Assembly: GCA_035578155.1 (NCBI GenBank)
Contig: JAPWDM010000001.1
Coordinates: 168,427,498-168,491,497 of the forward strand
Length of the DNA: 64,000 nt
Source of the DNA: Brachynemurus nebulosus
Lineage: Eukaryota > Arthropoda > Insecta > Neuroptera > Myrmeleontidae
Direction of reading: 5' to 3'
The position numbers were made by a program, and so were the translations under genes. The notes below the pieces were generated by a model. That model was not told where the DNA came from and ran no database searches. It worked only from the letters and a program-made list of their open reading frames with translations. Below are positions 11,103 through 24,536 of this stretch, piece by piece. The first letter of the stretch is position 1, and every line of letters starts with the position of its first letter.

Positions 11103-11472
11103 TAGGGATGTTATGGATATCCGTAACCGTAACCGAAACTACCGGATATCCGAAATAACTAATTATCCGTAACCGAAACCGTATCCGAAAATAAAATTCG
11201 GATTTACGTCGGATAATTACAGACAATACTGCCGTTGAAAAACTGAATTCAAATCGAAGAAAATTTTTGCTGCATGTATTAATTCTTTTGATATATTTTC
11301 GTTGATTCGTGTTTGGCGCTCACTTTTTTTCGTGCAATTTTTCCCTTTTATCAAAAAAATGTTCATTAAAAGCAATTATCCGTACCCGTAACCGAAACCG
11401 AAACCGAACAAAATGTTTTTAAATATCCGTGTCTGTATCCGTATCCGAAATTTCATATTTATAACATCCCTA
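11103..11472. mobile_element. hAT MITE, 370 bp
   Basis: Perfect 12-bp terminal inverted repeats, TAGGGATGTTAT and ATAACATCCCTA. The flanking 8-mers TTCTTAGC and ATCTCAGC agree at 6 of 8 positions, as expected for an aged hAT target duplication. Both halves carry iterated CCGTAACCG / CCGAAACCG subterminal motifs. No transposase remains. Confidence 0.82.
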
Positions 11473-11634
11473 ATCTCAGCTTTCAGATTTTTTCCCAGAC
11501 ATACGATTTGTTTTGTTAATTCAAAAATGTGTTCTATTTTATGTGGTACACTATCTAATAATATAAACCGATCTTTACATTCGTTAAAATTACTCTAATA
11601 ATGTCGGCTTTTCTCTCACAAATATTATTATGTA

Positions 11635-12423
11635 CACGGAGAGAAAAATCCTATAATTTTTGTAGAGAAAATTTCAGAAAAATTACTATGCTCCCCTATA
11701 ATCCGTGCGCGATCGACGACCAAAATAAAAAATATGTGCTAGCATGGTAAAATTTAATGTGGTGCTAACACAACTTTTATCACACTCTTATGCATGTATA
11801 TTATAGTTTAATTCTTGTTGTCGTACTCTTTCATTTGCGCATCTGACTCGCGACCTTATATTGGTTGCACTGTACCTGTAAAAACATGTATACAAAAATG
11901 ATTGCCAACAATATATTGTAATACATATACTAAAGATAGGTAAATAATAAAAAGATGAATTAAACGATGACATCATCCTAAGAGAGTGTAAAAGCAACTG
12001 ACTACTAAGCTGCATCAAGGTGCTTGGTGGGAGCTGTCTGACAAAGTTTCTTCCACAGTCCACACCTATGGTTCGCATGTAACCCATGTAACTCGCTGAT
12101 TGAGGTACATTTCATTACAGCGATCCCAACAAAACCAACCTTCTTTCTGTTTTTTTTTCTTTCTATTATTAGCATGTTAGCATGGAAATTTTTTTAATAA
12201 ACACAATTAAAAATTATTTTTTTGTCGGTAATGGAACTTTTTACTGTGCTGTTTTACAAATTTTACGGAAATAATATTACGAAAAGAACATTCCATCCTT
12301 TAAATTTTTTATGATTAATTATAATCTTTATATTTTTACCTTACCAGAATTTAATATGTTCGTCTTTTACACGGCGATTGTAGTGCTGAGCACAGCAATT
12401 TTTATAGGAATTTTCTCTCCGTG
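11635..12423. mobile_element. TA-flanked MITE, CACGGAGAG family, copy 1 (789 bp)
   Basis: The ends read CACGGAGAGAAAAATC and the inverse ...ATTTTCTCTCCGTG, each flanked by TA. A second copy of similar length lies at 31716-32509 in opposite orientation and shares internal blocks such as AAAGAGTACGACAACAAGAA (on that strand). The TA target suggests the Tc1/mariner superfamily. No transposase motif is visible. Confidence 0.82.
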
Positions 12424-12440
12424 TATTGTATCGTTAATAT

Positions 12441-13206
12441 CAGGGGTCGACAACCTGTGGCCCGCGGGCCGCATGCGGCCCTTTGCAAGCTTTCATGCGG
12501 CCCACCAAGCAATATAACTTTTCGAATAATTTGCTCTACCTATGCAGAGTTGAGCATACTTTAGGTATACTTTTTCCAATGTTTTATAACAGGTAAATAA
12601 AACTGTTACTAAAAATTTTTCCTCATGTTAATTTTTAATAATATTTATATTAAGTTGTGTTAAAAAAAGAAGATACCCCTGTCGCTGTATCCTGCATAAT
12701 ATAGCGAATTTTCGTTTACTTGACATAGAATTATTTTTCAAAAACCCTTTTTATGTGATTATTTGCTCCTTTTTCCAATGATGTAAGAAAATGTGACAAA
12801 AACTTGAGGAAATTTGCGCAAAAAACTCTCTTTTTCCACAAAAATTGTTTAGGCAAAAATGCCGAAAAATCCATTCCGGGCATCGGACGTGTCTGACTTT
12901 TTGTACTTCCAACATTTTTACCAAATTTCGTAAAAACGGGATTTTTCGTTCGAAAGTTATATAAATTTTAGTGAATGTCATTTTTGCGGCTTCTAGAGAC
13001 TTTACAATAAATTATTTCTATCATAGTTCCGGGCTCAAGCAGCATCATGACAGTGACTCTAATAGCTGAATTTTCGATTCGAAAATTCGTTTAAAATAAC
13101 CTACTTAATCCAACATTTTACATTAAAAAATATTTGAGTGTGCGGCTCGCTAAAAATTATTTTTTTTAAAAGTGGCCCGCCATCCAAAAAAGGTTGCCGA
13201 CCCCTG
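12441..13206. mobile_element. hAT MITE with perfect 8-bp target duplication (766 bp)
   Basis: The termini are CAGGGGTCGACAACCT and the inverse AGGTTGCCGACCCCTG, differing at one position. The target duplication GTTAATAT is perfect (12433-12440 and 13207-13214). Just inside each end are GGCCC-rich segments typical of this hAT end type (GTGGCCCGCGGGCC on the left, AGTGGCCCGCCA on the right). The middle is occupied by a separate Helentron-like insertion at 12672-13090, so the element itself is only about 350 bp. Confidence 0.93.
12672..13090 (+). mobile_element. Helentron-like (HINE) element nested in hAT MITE
   Basis: The 5' end begins ATACCCCTGTCGC and contains ATAGCGAATTTTC. The 3' end finishes with AATAGCTGAATTTTCGATTC and a perfect hairpin at 13068-13088 (two 10-base arms around one T). 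The 5' AGCGAATTTTC is complementary to the 3' stem, which is the subterminal inverted repeat plus stem-loop layout of Helentron-derived elements of the DINE-1/HINE type. Shared blocks with other copies in this window include GTTCCGGGCTCA near the 3' end and GGACGTGTCTGAC in the middle. It lacks the (TA)n tract and the tandem block seen in the 21.6-kb copy. Confidence 0.72.
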
Positions 13207-13883
13207 GTTAATATGATGCTACACATCTTAAAACTATTGCGCCTAATGATCTACCGTTAACCTCTAGTAAACTATATGTATATACATAAATGTACATAGT
13301 TCGTTAACTATAAAGTTTAGTATATAATATAGTAACGAGTATCGCATAATATATAATACTAATTGGGTGTGTTTGCCTGAGGCGACTGTCCTAATAACGT
13401 ATCAATGATATCAGCGCGACATAACACACAGAAGAGAATAAACTAACCTATGCGTGCGGTTTTGTTGGATTAACTTAAACAAGCATTACATTTAGTGCAC
13501 GTTTGTTCATAGCTGATATCATTGTTGAGAGTGTAGAGTTTGGTTAGTTATGTTAGTTACTTATCAGTAAATTACTACTAGACCAGGTACGAGGATTATG
13601 TGCCGTGGACAAGTCGTCAACTAATCAGTATTTCAAGTCTAAACGTTTTCTTTAACAATTACGTAAGCAATTGGTTAACGCCCTTCAATGTGACGTTTTA
13701 TGGACGCATATCTTAGAATATTTCTTCTATCAAAAAACAAATGAAGGTTAATACGGGAAAAACACTGCCAACAGAGTGTGATACACAGCTTCCTCGTACT
13801 CATAACATATTTTCATCCAAACTAAGTATTTTTGTCTATAAACTACATTTCATTTTAAATTTTCAGTCTTATAATGTTATTAA
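13207..13883. other. No gene recognised; small inverted repeat inside
   Basis: A 13-bp perfect inverted repeat, CAATGATATCAGC at 13403 and GCTGATATCATTG at 13512, encloses about 95 bp and may be a tiny hairpin element. The rest is AT-rich with no features recognised. Confidence 0.4.
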
Positions 13884-13885
13884 TA

Positions 13886-14812
13886 GGGTGAATGCGGGAG
13901 AGATACCGCACATTTTGAAAACACTTGATAATTCCTAAAGTATACATTTAATTGATTTGAAATTTGGTACACAATAAATGTAAACATTGTTCTTTACAAT
14001 TATTTATAAATAATTTTAAATTTTGAGTCATAAAGGATTCATAATTAACATTTTTGTAGAGCCTGCAAAGCGGCGTCTCTCTCACACCTATGGGAGAGAT
14101 GCCGCATCAAAGAAGGAGAGTCGCCATATAGTCCATATAAAAAATTTTGCATTTTACACACATCTCCATGCATGCCATATGTAACCATTTTTGGCACTTT
14201 ATACATCTTAACCAGTCAGCTTTGTTTTTGTTTCTGAGTACTTTTCAAAACATTCAATACACAGGCAATCATCATTATTTTCGTTATCTTCACTAATTTG
14301 AGAGCTCTTCCTGACCCATTAATGGATCTTTTGTGTTTACGTGGCATAATTTACAATCCAAAAAAAAAAATTGCGTAATTAAGATATAAGTCTATGTTTT
14401 AATATGTAATATGATGCGGTATCTATACCAACTTTAAATGCGACATCTCTCCTTTTTGTTGGGATAGATGCCGCATGTTGCTATAGCAAGCATAGTGCGG
14501 AATTCTAACCTAAAATTTTATACAGTACTTTTAAAATATACCTAAATTAACAACAAAACTCATTTTCGTTAAAACAATGCCATATACATTCTTAAATTCT
14601 AATGAATTAAATGCTTGATAAAATATTATGTTAAAAAACTTACTCTTCAATAATAAAAAGTTGGATAATTACTAAACTGATGGACTAATCATAAATGTTA
14701 CCATATTCAGCTTAAATAAGTAACTTATTTTAAACATATAATCCATTAATAGCGCTATCTATCAATCAACGGACGAACTAGAGCTACTGTGGCATCTCTC
14801 CCGCACTTACCC
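13886..14812 (-). mobile_element. pogo-type non-autonomous element (927 bp)
   Basis: The ends are GGGTGAATGCGGGAGAGAT and, reverse-complemented, GGGTAAGTGCGGGAGAGAT, each flanked by TA. The motif GGGAGAGATGCCGCAT or close variants recurs inside at 14092, 14413 (inverse), 14438 (inverse) and 14461. These look like iterated transposase-binding sites near both ends. The minus strand keeps the C-terminal zinc-finger part of a pogo-like transposase (separate entry), so this is an internal-deletion derivative. Confidence 0.85.
14110..14347 (-). pseudogene. C-terminal zinc-finger tail of a pogo-like transposase (frameshifted)
   Basis: On the minus strand a basic segment MPRKHKRSINGSGRALK starts at 14347. 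In the next frame a cysteine-rich segment follows: CLCIECFEKYSETKTK, then, after a further shift, WLRCIKCQKWLHMACME. The pattern C-x2-C, C-x2-C, W, H-x3-C is the PHD-like zinc finger often found at the C-terminus of insect tigger-type transposases. The basic stretch before it would fit a nuclear localisation segment. At least two frame changes and a stop interrupt it. The catalytic DDE region is absent. The family call rests on motif recognition. Confidence 0.62.
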
Positions 14813-16300
14813 TATCACATTTGGAACAAGAATAACTTTAAGACAAAAATAAGATGAATTGCCTCTTAACTTTTTAATCAATCCGTAAAAAAATTAAAGA
14901 AAGGAACAGATATTATTTAATGTTTTGAACTTGTCGATTGCAAGAAATTAAAATTAATTTTTTTTGTTTCTATAGTATGTAATAAGAAAATCAAGGAGTA
15001 TTTTTCATGCATCCAGCGTTTACATATTTGCATTTGCGCATGCACAGCGGACTATCATTATTGTGACTGTATTAAAGGAGACTACCGAGATTGGCCTGTA
15101 AAGGGAGAGTGAGGGAAAAAGTACATGAATGATAAAAAAATAGTGAACGTTTTAGGAAAGCAATACAGAGCATAGTCTAGTCGGTAAATATTTGGTTATG
15201 TGACTGCTCTGCAAATATTACAAGCAGAATGCACAAGAGCCTGCAGTAAAGTAGCCGCTTGTGTGGAAGTAGCCACATGTCCACGTTTTACATCCCATTT
15301 GATTTATAACCAAGCGTTTGCCCGTGAATTGCTTTATGTCTCTTGAAAGACCACATGATGATCTATCTAGCACCATCAATGATTTCAACATTTCTTTGCT
15401 TATATTCAACCGGTTTCGATTACAAAAGTCATAAGTAAATGGTTCGCATTGAACTTGAGACCCTATTTTAGCCATGTTCTCAACATCCTATGGAACTTAA
15501 ATTTTATCCACAATATCAGTTTGATTTGTAGTTTAATCCACCACAAAATGATACTTATCCTCCGATAGGCTATGTCCTCTCGCGGTCTCGGAAAACTCCT
15601 TTATGGACGACCATATTTGACTTAACTCCTTGATATTCTCAAAATTTTAGAAAAGTGGGACTAGTAGTAAGTAAGATATTGGCATTCGATGGAATTTCAC
15701 GGTAGCGTCGTGGCTACCATTACTCTGATTGCGATGAAATTCGTAGCAAACTGTCAAGGAGCCAAATTACATAATTTCTGAAAATTGTATCAAAAAAGTT
15801 TCGAACTTATCCACAGACGGGTCAACAAAAAAATACGAAATCAAAGTGGTCGTCACACCGTAGAATGTTAAAAAGTTGCTTACGAAGTTTTTAAAGAAAA
15901 CGTTTAAACCCTACATATTCTACGTGAATATACCCATTGGATTTGCATACAAAGTTCATTTTGGTATTGTACAATTCAAATTGAGCAGTCATTGAAACTC
16001 AAATTACAAGTATTTGATTTGATTAGGGCACACGAGTATGAATGCTTTCACCTCATATACTTAATCCAATTTGCAAATATTAAATTTTGAAATATCATAT
16101 CTACAGAATGATTCAAATCTTAAAATATTCATTCGAATGATAACAGCCACATTTTATGTGAGTAGTGAACTAGTGATATGGTATATACAGAACGACTATT
16201 TGGATCTGTGTAGAGAGGAGAGTAGTCAAGTAGTTCATTTTTCTCTGTCCTAATTGTGTCTTGAAGTACTGCAATTATCTTATTCATTATATGAGAGTAT
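14813..16300. other. No gene recognised
   Basis: An 85-codon minus-strand frame (15218-15475) is cysteine-rich but matches nothing I recognise. The stretch 15580-15860 is less AT-rich than average without identifiable structure. No paired repeat ends were found. Confidence 0.35.
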
Positions 16301-16813
16301 TTTAATTAAAGATTTTTTTAAAATTTTTAGGTCAGGACCTACTCTCATGCCAAATTTCAAGTCTCTAGCATAAGTAGAAGTATGCGCTAACAATATGATT
16401 ACATCTGAAATTTGAAGTCCGTACAAACGTTTTCAACGTTAATAACAAAATATATCACCGAAAGTTCAAAATTATTATTGAATGTAGATTAATTCACGGA
16501 CAGACTACAAGCTGCTTGTCTGTATTAACTAAATAAAACATTTTATTGTTGTTTCAATAATTAACATTTTAACTTCAATTTCTATAATTAGTATATTACA
16601 TAATGACTAATTAGTATGCATATATATGCACCTATAATTAAATTCCAGATTTAAATTTTAATAATAACGTAAAAGCCCCTATACTGGAACGCGATATATT
16701 AATGAAGTTATTTTTGAAAGAAACCTCTGACAACAAAAATTATTATTAATAGAATGATTATTTTTCAATTTAAATTCGCCTCGCATTTAATGTTTCCTTA
16801 CTTAATTAAAGAG

Positions 16814-16815
<2 letters not shown>

Positions 16816-16901
<86 letters not shown>
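16816..16901. repeat. (TA)n microsatellite, about 85 bp
   Basis: Uninterrupted TA repeat inside the element at 16667-17287. Confidence 0.97.
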
Positions 16902-16905
<4 letters not shown>

Positions 16906-16953
16906 CAATTTTTGCTGAATACAGTATTTTGTTCCTTTTCTTACGTCTGATAC

Positions 16954-17094
16954 TTAAACCATTCTATGTTTCCTACTTTGACGTCTAGATGTCACACTAT
17001 GTGTCATATTACTCATATTATACGTCTGTTTGTATATCGGTTCCCAACTCCTAGTGTCATTAATATTTCTTTGTTTAGATATAGATGTGGACAT
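16954..17094 (-). pseudogene. 46-codon ORF in TA-flanked element, possible transposase-end fragment
   Basis: The frame from ATG at 17094 to TAA at 16954-16956 encodes a polar, basic peptide ending SRRQSRKHRMV. The basic tail resembles a nuclear-localisation stretch such as those at the C-terminus of pogo-like transposases. No catalytic or zinc-binding motif is present. It could be a remnant left by an internal deletion or a chance frame. The family is not recognised. Confidence 0.25.
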
Positions 17095-17469
17095 TTTATA
17101 AAAGCAAAACATTAATAAATAAAAATTTTTGGATTGTATTTTTTTAAAACCATATTCATTGGATTAAAAACACTTTCTTTCATGCTTATTAAGAAAAAGA
17201 AATGGGTGTTTAATTTATTTGTCAATTTTTATAAGCCAGTTTAATTACACACCTAAAAATAGTGTTCCGGTATAGGGACTTTTGCGTTATATTTTAATAC
17301 ATTTAATTATATTAGTGTGATTAAATATATATAGCACTTTAATTTCGTATAATTGTAATATACGTGCGTGTGGATGCCTACATTAAAAAATGATATAGTT
17401 AGAAGACATTAAAATGGTTGAAAGAAAAGGATGATAAATAACTATTAAGACTATATGTGTAAAAAAATT

Positions 17470-17935
17470 TTAAAATTTGAGGACTCGTAACTCTAGAATG
17501 AAACCAAATTATAAAATTCAGACTCCGTTAGACCACCTTCAAAGTCATCTCTTATTTATAGACACATCACTTGTTGAAATTCAGTGTGTGTTTTTCACAA
17601 AATTTTCCCTGGTTCTGTTATATGTACATTACTAGTGATTCATCTGGTAATTTCGAATGATCCATTTGAATAATGTATAAAAATGTATTTAGAGGTATTA
17701 TGGTCATAGCTAACTTAAGAAATAGCTAAATAAACAGTGTTACTTTACGCTTAATTTGACAAAAAAATATAAACGAGAACTCGTAACTCCGAGAATGAAA
17801 CCGAATGTCAAAATTCGCATTCCATAGTTTTTCTCTATCGGCAGACACTTTACTTATCAAAATCCATTAAGTAATCTTAGTTGTGTGCTTTTCACAAAAT
17901 TTTCCCTTACTCCATTATATAATACTAGCCGTATA
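17470..17935 (+). repeat. ~300-bp diverged tandem duplication
   Basis: Two segments (about 17473-17640 and 17771-17935) share, in order, AACTCGTAACTC, GAATGAAACC, TTCACAAAATTTTCCCT and TATAT.ACTAG. Spacing is about 298 bp. The second copy runs directly into RTE-like sequence. Confidence 0.65.
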
Positions 17936-18435
17936 CCCGATGGGCTTTTCCATTGGCATCATCTTCGTGCTCACTTTCTGCTTACTTTCAGTGTTTTCAA
18001 AAGCCTAAATACCAACTTCCACGATTTATTAAATTTTGTTTATTTTAATAGCCATAGTAACATATTTTTATATATCTCTAATTTTAAAAATGACGTATTT
18101 CCATACAAATTTTCATCCACTATTAAACCCACTTAGAGGACGAATTTTCAAAATTCCTTTCTTAGTGCTCACCTACGTTACATAGGGAACTCCTATGCCA
18201 AATTTCATTCTTCTAAACCCAACAGTTTAGGCTGTGCGTTGTCTGTCAGTCAGTCAGTGTTAGAAATTTATTAAGTAGATATACTAGCTGGCCCGGCGAA
18301 CGTTGTTCTGTTCTTTCTGCTAGGTGGCGTGATAGTGACACTAAACCAACACATACTGATCTCTATCAATCGTTCAAAAGTTAAACGATCACTAACAGAT
18401 GCACCAACCATTATATGTATAAAGATAGATTAAAA
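17927..18435 (+). mobile_element. RTE-like non-LTR retrotransposon fragments, head to tail
   Basis: ACTAGCCGTATACCCGATGG at 17927 and TACTAGCTGGCCCGGCGAAC at 18284 both have the TACTAGCTG(A/G)CCCGGCGAA look of a widespread family of short RTE-type insect insertions. The first ends with ATGCCAAATTTCATTCTTCT and GTCAGTCAGTCAGTG, also typical of that family. No reverse transcriptase frame is present. A related CATGCCAAATTTCAAGTCTC fragment lies near 16346. The assignment is from remembered sequence style and should be treated as tentative. Confidence 0.42.
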
Positions 18436-19535
18436 AACGCTATTTAATAATTAAAACTCTACTAATTCTAAATGAGGAATAAGTAAGCAAATGAGCATAT
18501 AACATAATAATATAATTTAAGTGTTAACTTGTGATTTTTGATACATAATTATAAATTTTGCAAGTACATGGAAGCAGCAAAAATATGCACTTAAGTTGCA
18601 GAATTTTTATATTTTCACCAATAATTTTTAAAAAACTATTACTACAGTAGATTGAATTCTGATGTGCACTATTTTTACCTGACCATATTACTCTCTGCTA
18701 TCTGTAACCTGTCAGTATATACTTTTTATTATAGCGTTTGTTCTTTATTGCCCGATTTAACTTACTAATTAAAGTTCAAAGAAAAAAAACACGTACGTTG
18801 TTTTCAGAATGAATATTAAAAATTTTTCTAGTAATTTAATCATTCTATTAAAATTTTCAAATTAGTGGAACCTTTCAGACGAAATGGAATACGAGTAAAT
18901 TATAAAAAAAAGACGCAATCTACAACAAGAATTAAAAGTGTGAAAACATTTAATCATTACTATAGATATAGTGTTGATATTTCTTAAATTTCCATTTTTG
19001 TTGGAAAATTTTCGCGGAGGATATTTGAGCATTGAATTAGTTATAACCGAGACAGGAAACATTTAAAGAAATCTTTCTTAATATGGGCAATAAAAATTAA
19101 TAGCTCAGATATTGAGCGATAAACTAAAAGTTAATCTACGCGTATAAATGAAAATCATTAATTTATCTTGAACTCATCCACGTTACCATTCGTATTCTTC
19201 TCGTCAGGCGATTAAGCGATATATTTAAAATAAAAAAGTAAATTAAAAATTCAGACACGAATTAGAAAACGAATTAAAAAGATGTATCTATCTAAACAAG
19301 ATGAAATATGTAAATGAATAAAAAAGTAAAGCAATCGGAGGCATCAGATATTTCTATTCAATTTGTTACAACATGTTTGCCTCCGACTGCTTTATATTTT
19401 TATCCTCTTTTATCAAAATCATCAAGTTTTTTTAGCTGCACGGTGCACCAAAGAAACAGACATATTTGCAAACATATAATCATAGAACACTAGAAGCCAA
19501 ATAATGTAAAAAAAGTGTAGCTCGCTTGGTGTCAT
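18436..19535. other. AT-rich DNA, no gene recognised
   Basis: Nothing beyond one local inverted pair was recognised. GCAATCGGAGGCA near 19332 and TGCCTCCGACTGC near 19379 form a short hairpin. Confidence 0.45.
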
Positions 19536-19821
19536 TTGTTGGTCAGTCACAGCTTAGGTGATTCAGTCGTCCACAGCACTTGTAGCGGTTCGGACATTGA
19601 TTGTTGCAACAATGTAATGCATGAATGCGTAGCGCTTAGAGTACATACATATTACATCATATATATTATGTGTGCGATGTGTAATGGATGTGTGTGTACA
19701 CGTGTGGTACCACATACCATAGCATGTATCAGCTCCCTCCAGCTACCAAGCTCATACACACAAACATCAACTACACCACACATACAGACACAAACTCTAA
19801 ATATGTATGCTATGTATATAA

Positions 19822-20380
19822 AGCCGGTTCTACACGATGCTACGAACGTTCCTTCCACCGTTCGATCGAACGTTTGAGGCAATTAAGTTCGATAGTTGGT
19901 GCGACGAATGTATCTGCTACACGGTGAATCGAATGTTTGAACCAATACGAATGATGATGTGTTGGTACAAACGTTTATTCAGTGGACGAGGCTGTTATCT
20001 GTCTGATGTTATCTCTAATGTTATACACTGATGTTGTTTCTCTTGTATAATGTGTTGGTACAAACGTTTATTCAGTGGACGAGGATGTCATCTGTCTTAT
20101 GTGATCTCTAATGTTATACACTGATTTTGTCTCTCTTCACATGAACGAGTCGTGCAGCTGCTGAGTCGAACCAACCAACGCAACCAACATTGACCTTCAA
20201 ACGTTCGAAGCATCCCTTTGACTCGGTGCAAGAATACCGACATCGAGCGGGACATGGCCAAATGCGAATGTTTGACGCTCGACATTGGACATTCGTAGGT
20301 TCGAACAACGGCCACACGATGCGATGAACCATCGAACGTCCAATGTTGGAAGGTGTTCGTAGCATCGTGTAGAACCGGCT
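19822..20380 (+). mobile_element. PIF/Harbinger MITE, 559 bp, copy 1
   Basis: Perfect 26-bp inverted termini start AGCCGGTTCTACACGATG. They are flanked by TAA on both sides (19819-19821 and 20381-20383), the TWA target duplication diagnostic of PIF/Harbinger. An internal ~93-bp direct duplication starts at 19957 and 20050, each copy with GTTGGTACAAACGTTTATTC. A second copy of identical length is at 37743-38301 in the opposite orientation. The open frames across it are shadows of the repeat. Confidence 0.93.
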
Positions 20381-20383
20381 TAA

Positions 20384-21570
20384 CCATAGAAGCTCCTCCC
20401 ATTTTTGTGACGTAAATTTTTGGCGACAAGCGGGATACTAACTATTATACAGTAGTTTGGCCCCTTGCATATAATCCTCTTTGTGTGGGAGTCGCACAGT
20501 GGAGTATTGTATGGTCAAACCTGGCCAAAAGTCGAAATTCTCAACTCTTACTTTGGGTTTAAAGTTGCTTTTTTATGTACTTAGATTACCACTGCGTCAT
20601 AAACAGAACAATTAAACTACCGGACTACCGCGCCGGTCTATCTGCGACAATCGCAATCCAATGTTCAAAAAACTACTCACTTTATTGTTTTAGTTACTTT
20701 CAATATACGGTGTTTTTAATTTACGGTTGCGATATCTGTTGGCAATATTAAGTGAAAATTCATGACGGATATTGAAGATTGAGGTACTTACTTATATTTA
20801 TTAATGTTTAATTTTAATGCTATTATCTAATACACTTAAATATTTGTAGTTTATGCTACTCTTAACAAAATAACGTAATTTATATAGAATTTTTTAAACT
20901 TGAAGTTTTTTCTTCATGTGTCGGGCTAGATCGGGTAAAATTTATTATAGTAGTACAAAGTTTAACTGTTCTACATTAAGTTCATGAAAGAAAATTTTGC
21001 GCATACTTACGCCATTTTTTTAGGCTCATTTTTAGGTAAAAATATGCACTTCAATTGTTGAATTTCTAACAGTGTTGAATTTCAATTGTTGCATTTCTAA
21101 TTTCGTATTTCCACTTTCAGATTTATCAGGGGAAATGAAAGCTTTCTCTCGAGAAGAACCTTATGGTTTTATTAGACAATGCTAGACAATTAGACATGAA
21201 GAATTCAGACAAAAAAATTTAATTTATGGAAGAAAAAGTTATAGAAATGACGATAAAAGATGACAATTTTAACTAATTTTTTATACAATTTTTTTTAATA
21301 ATAAACCGTTTATTTACTTCTAAATTGTATTTTTTACCAATTGATAGTACAAAAATACATTAATATATTTTGGCCAGAAATCAGACCTAAATACTCTTCT
21401 GTGAGTCGGGTAATAAAAACACAAATTAACTTAAAAAATTTAATTAAATTTAATTAAAATTTATTTTTTGTTAATAAATGATTTTAATTACACTTCAAAA
21501 AAAAAAAAAAAAAAAAAAAACTTTCAATTATGCAATCATTTAAACGATTCTCTTTGAAGTAAATCTATGA
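20384..21570. other. No gene recognised
   Basis: About 20440-20680 is less AT-rich and includes CTACCGGACTACCGCGCCGG. No paired ends or protein-like frame were found. A pure A tract lies at 21498-21520. Confidence 0.4.
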
Positions 21571-21575
21571 ATAAA

Positions 21576-22602
<1,027 letters not shown>

Positions 22603-23060
22603 AAAACAGTGAAAAATAAGCTGAAAGCGTATTTAAAACTATAAATAGTGTAGCAAAATGCATCAGATCTGAATCATATTTACAGAAATTAGTGGAGAAA
22701 TTAATGTGATTTAATTAAGGAAAACTTAGTGAAAGTTTTCTGCACTGCATTTGAATAATAATTTTTTAATATATTTAAAAATTCAAAAGCTTTTCACGGT
22801 ATGAAAGATAATTAAATACAAAAATAAAGTTGTAAAAAGCTTTAATTTTTATATTAATAAACTAAATGTTGAGTTACGTTAAGATCGAGATAAACAAAAT
22901 TATTTAAATTTTTAATTAAAGCTTATTATTTGTTGACTGTTGCTAATCCTTTCACAACCCTTGCGCTTTTATACAGCAGTCTACTGATTCAGTTTACAAA
23001 TTAGATAAAGTCTTAAACAGAGGAGGTTATATAAAGATAAAACTGACTGGGTATTATGTA
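22603..23060. other. AT-rich DNA, nothing recognised
   Basis: No element termini or coding signal were seen. Confidence 0.5.
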
Positions 23061-23064
23061 TTAA

Positions 23065-23190
23065 TACAGTAATTCCCAATCTTTTTAGAGTCGCGGCGCC
23101 CTTAAGATATAAATCGTCTCCGGTGGCATCCTCTCCTAAATCGCATTTATTTTTCAAAAATATCTTCCAAGGTGTAAATCTAGCTTTTTC
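23065..23190 (+). mobile_element. hAT left-end fragment
   Basis: CAGTAATTCCCAATC followed by TTTTTAGAGTCGCGGCGCCC matches the style of a common hAT terminus (CAGTGATTCCCAACC...). No matching right end was found downstream, so this is a solo end or a decayed copy. Confidence 0.5.
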
Positions 23191-24536
23191 TTTCATTTTC
23201 TTTTCCCATTTCTTTTCTTTTCTTTCTTTCCCCGAAGAAATTTAATACTGAAAAGCAAGGAAAAAATAACAATTTCTCAAACTCTACATTATTTATCAAT
23301 ATCAAAATTTTGTACAACGAAAATCATTCAGCTATTAGATACTCAAGACTTTTGTTTCAAAACAATATACATACCTGTAAATGAATAAAGTTTAGGCAGA
23401 ATAGTTTACAAAAGTTTTTGTAGTTTGTTAATTAACCAATATCAACAAAAGTGTTCTCTTTTCTTTTTTTTTCAATTTAAAAAAATTCAAAAATTGATTA
23501 ATTTATTATGCTAAAGTACCTAACTGTGTGATTAATTACCTCTCAAAATTTAATAAATCAATAAATTATAATTAATTATACATGAGCATTTGAGCAAGTT
23601 AAATAAAAACTTCACTACAAAATATTTTGACACAATATTAGTTTAAACTTTTCAGAAAAAATATCCAACTTTCATTTTCTCTTCAAACTGAAGCCTATTA
23701 TACAAAAATTTCATTATAGATAATGTTCTAATTACACTTATATTTTGTTTGTTTTTTCTCTTTTTTCGACGGGAAATGGTGTAATAAATTATCGTGAGAA
23801 AATATTAATTATTTCCGTGATAATAAGAGATAATTAATGGTCTGTATTTCTGTTTACATACCCACAAGGTAGTGAGACAAGAATATTGTTTGGTGAGATT
23901 TTTAAAATTTTATAAATATCGTTCTATTTATCATAATAAAAGTGAATTTTTCAAATTTGAAATATTTTTTATATCTGTTTCATTTAAATTTAAGCGTGAT
24001 TCATCATTTACGAGTTGAAAAAATTCCCGTTTTCTTAACTTTGTGTCTTTCATTGTTACAAATGCGTAAATTTTAAATTAGCAGTTTGTTTTTAGAAAAG
24101 AATAGAAGATTGATTTGTTTCGAATATAAGAATTATTTAATTTTTTAACGATGAATCATGCTCAGTTGTATTTGAAACGTGGTATATGTACAATGTAAGG
24201 ACTTCTAAAAGGTTTCGACGATAATTTTTAGAATGTTTTATTAATAGCGTGTAGCAATCTTAAAACTACAAATGTTTTGACAAACTAGGGTTCAAAAACA
24301 GTATTGATTAATAGAAAATTGACCAGGACCGACCTGACTAAAATCGGGCCCCATTGTATAGTTGAGTTGCGGAGTCTTGAAATAAATTTACAACAATATT
24401 TTCGAATACAAATCTCTTTTTTTTTGGAAAATCCGTCAGAGTAACGCCTCTAAATTTTGGATAATTTTCAGTTTAGATCAGTTTGGAAAATTTTCAGTAT
24501 CTTTCTATACAGTTGCTGTGGAAACATGTAGAGTAA
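23191..24536. other. AT-rich DNA, no gene recognised
   Basis: Pyrimidine-rich start (23196-23230), then AT-rich sequence with no features that I can support. Confidence 0.45.

Larger units (their letters stand above)
16667..17287. mobile_element. TA-flanked element containing (TA)n (621 bp)
   Basis: The ends read ACGTAAAAGCCCCTATACTG and, reverse-complemented, ACGCAAAAGTCCCTATACCG. TA lies immediately outside both (16665-16666, 17288-17289). The TA target and end structure fit Tc1/mariner or pogo. A (TA)n tract sits in the left half and a 46-codon minus-strand ORF in the right half. Confidence 0.78.

Noticed and set aside
15218..15475. Cysteine-rich 85-codon minus-strand frame
   Set aside because: A resemblance to an insect chemoreceptor C-terminus was considered, but the expected TYhhhhhQF-type motif and transmembrane pattern are absent and no other exon was seen.
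19536..20429. Cluster of 60-113 codon frames on both strands
   Set aside because: They overlap the 559-bp Harbinger MITE and its inverted termini. Matching frames recur in the second copy at 37.6-38.3 kb, so they reflect the repeat, not genes.
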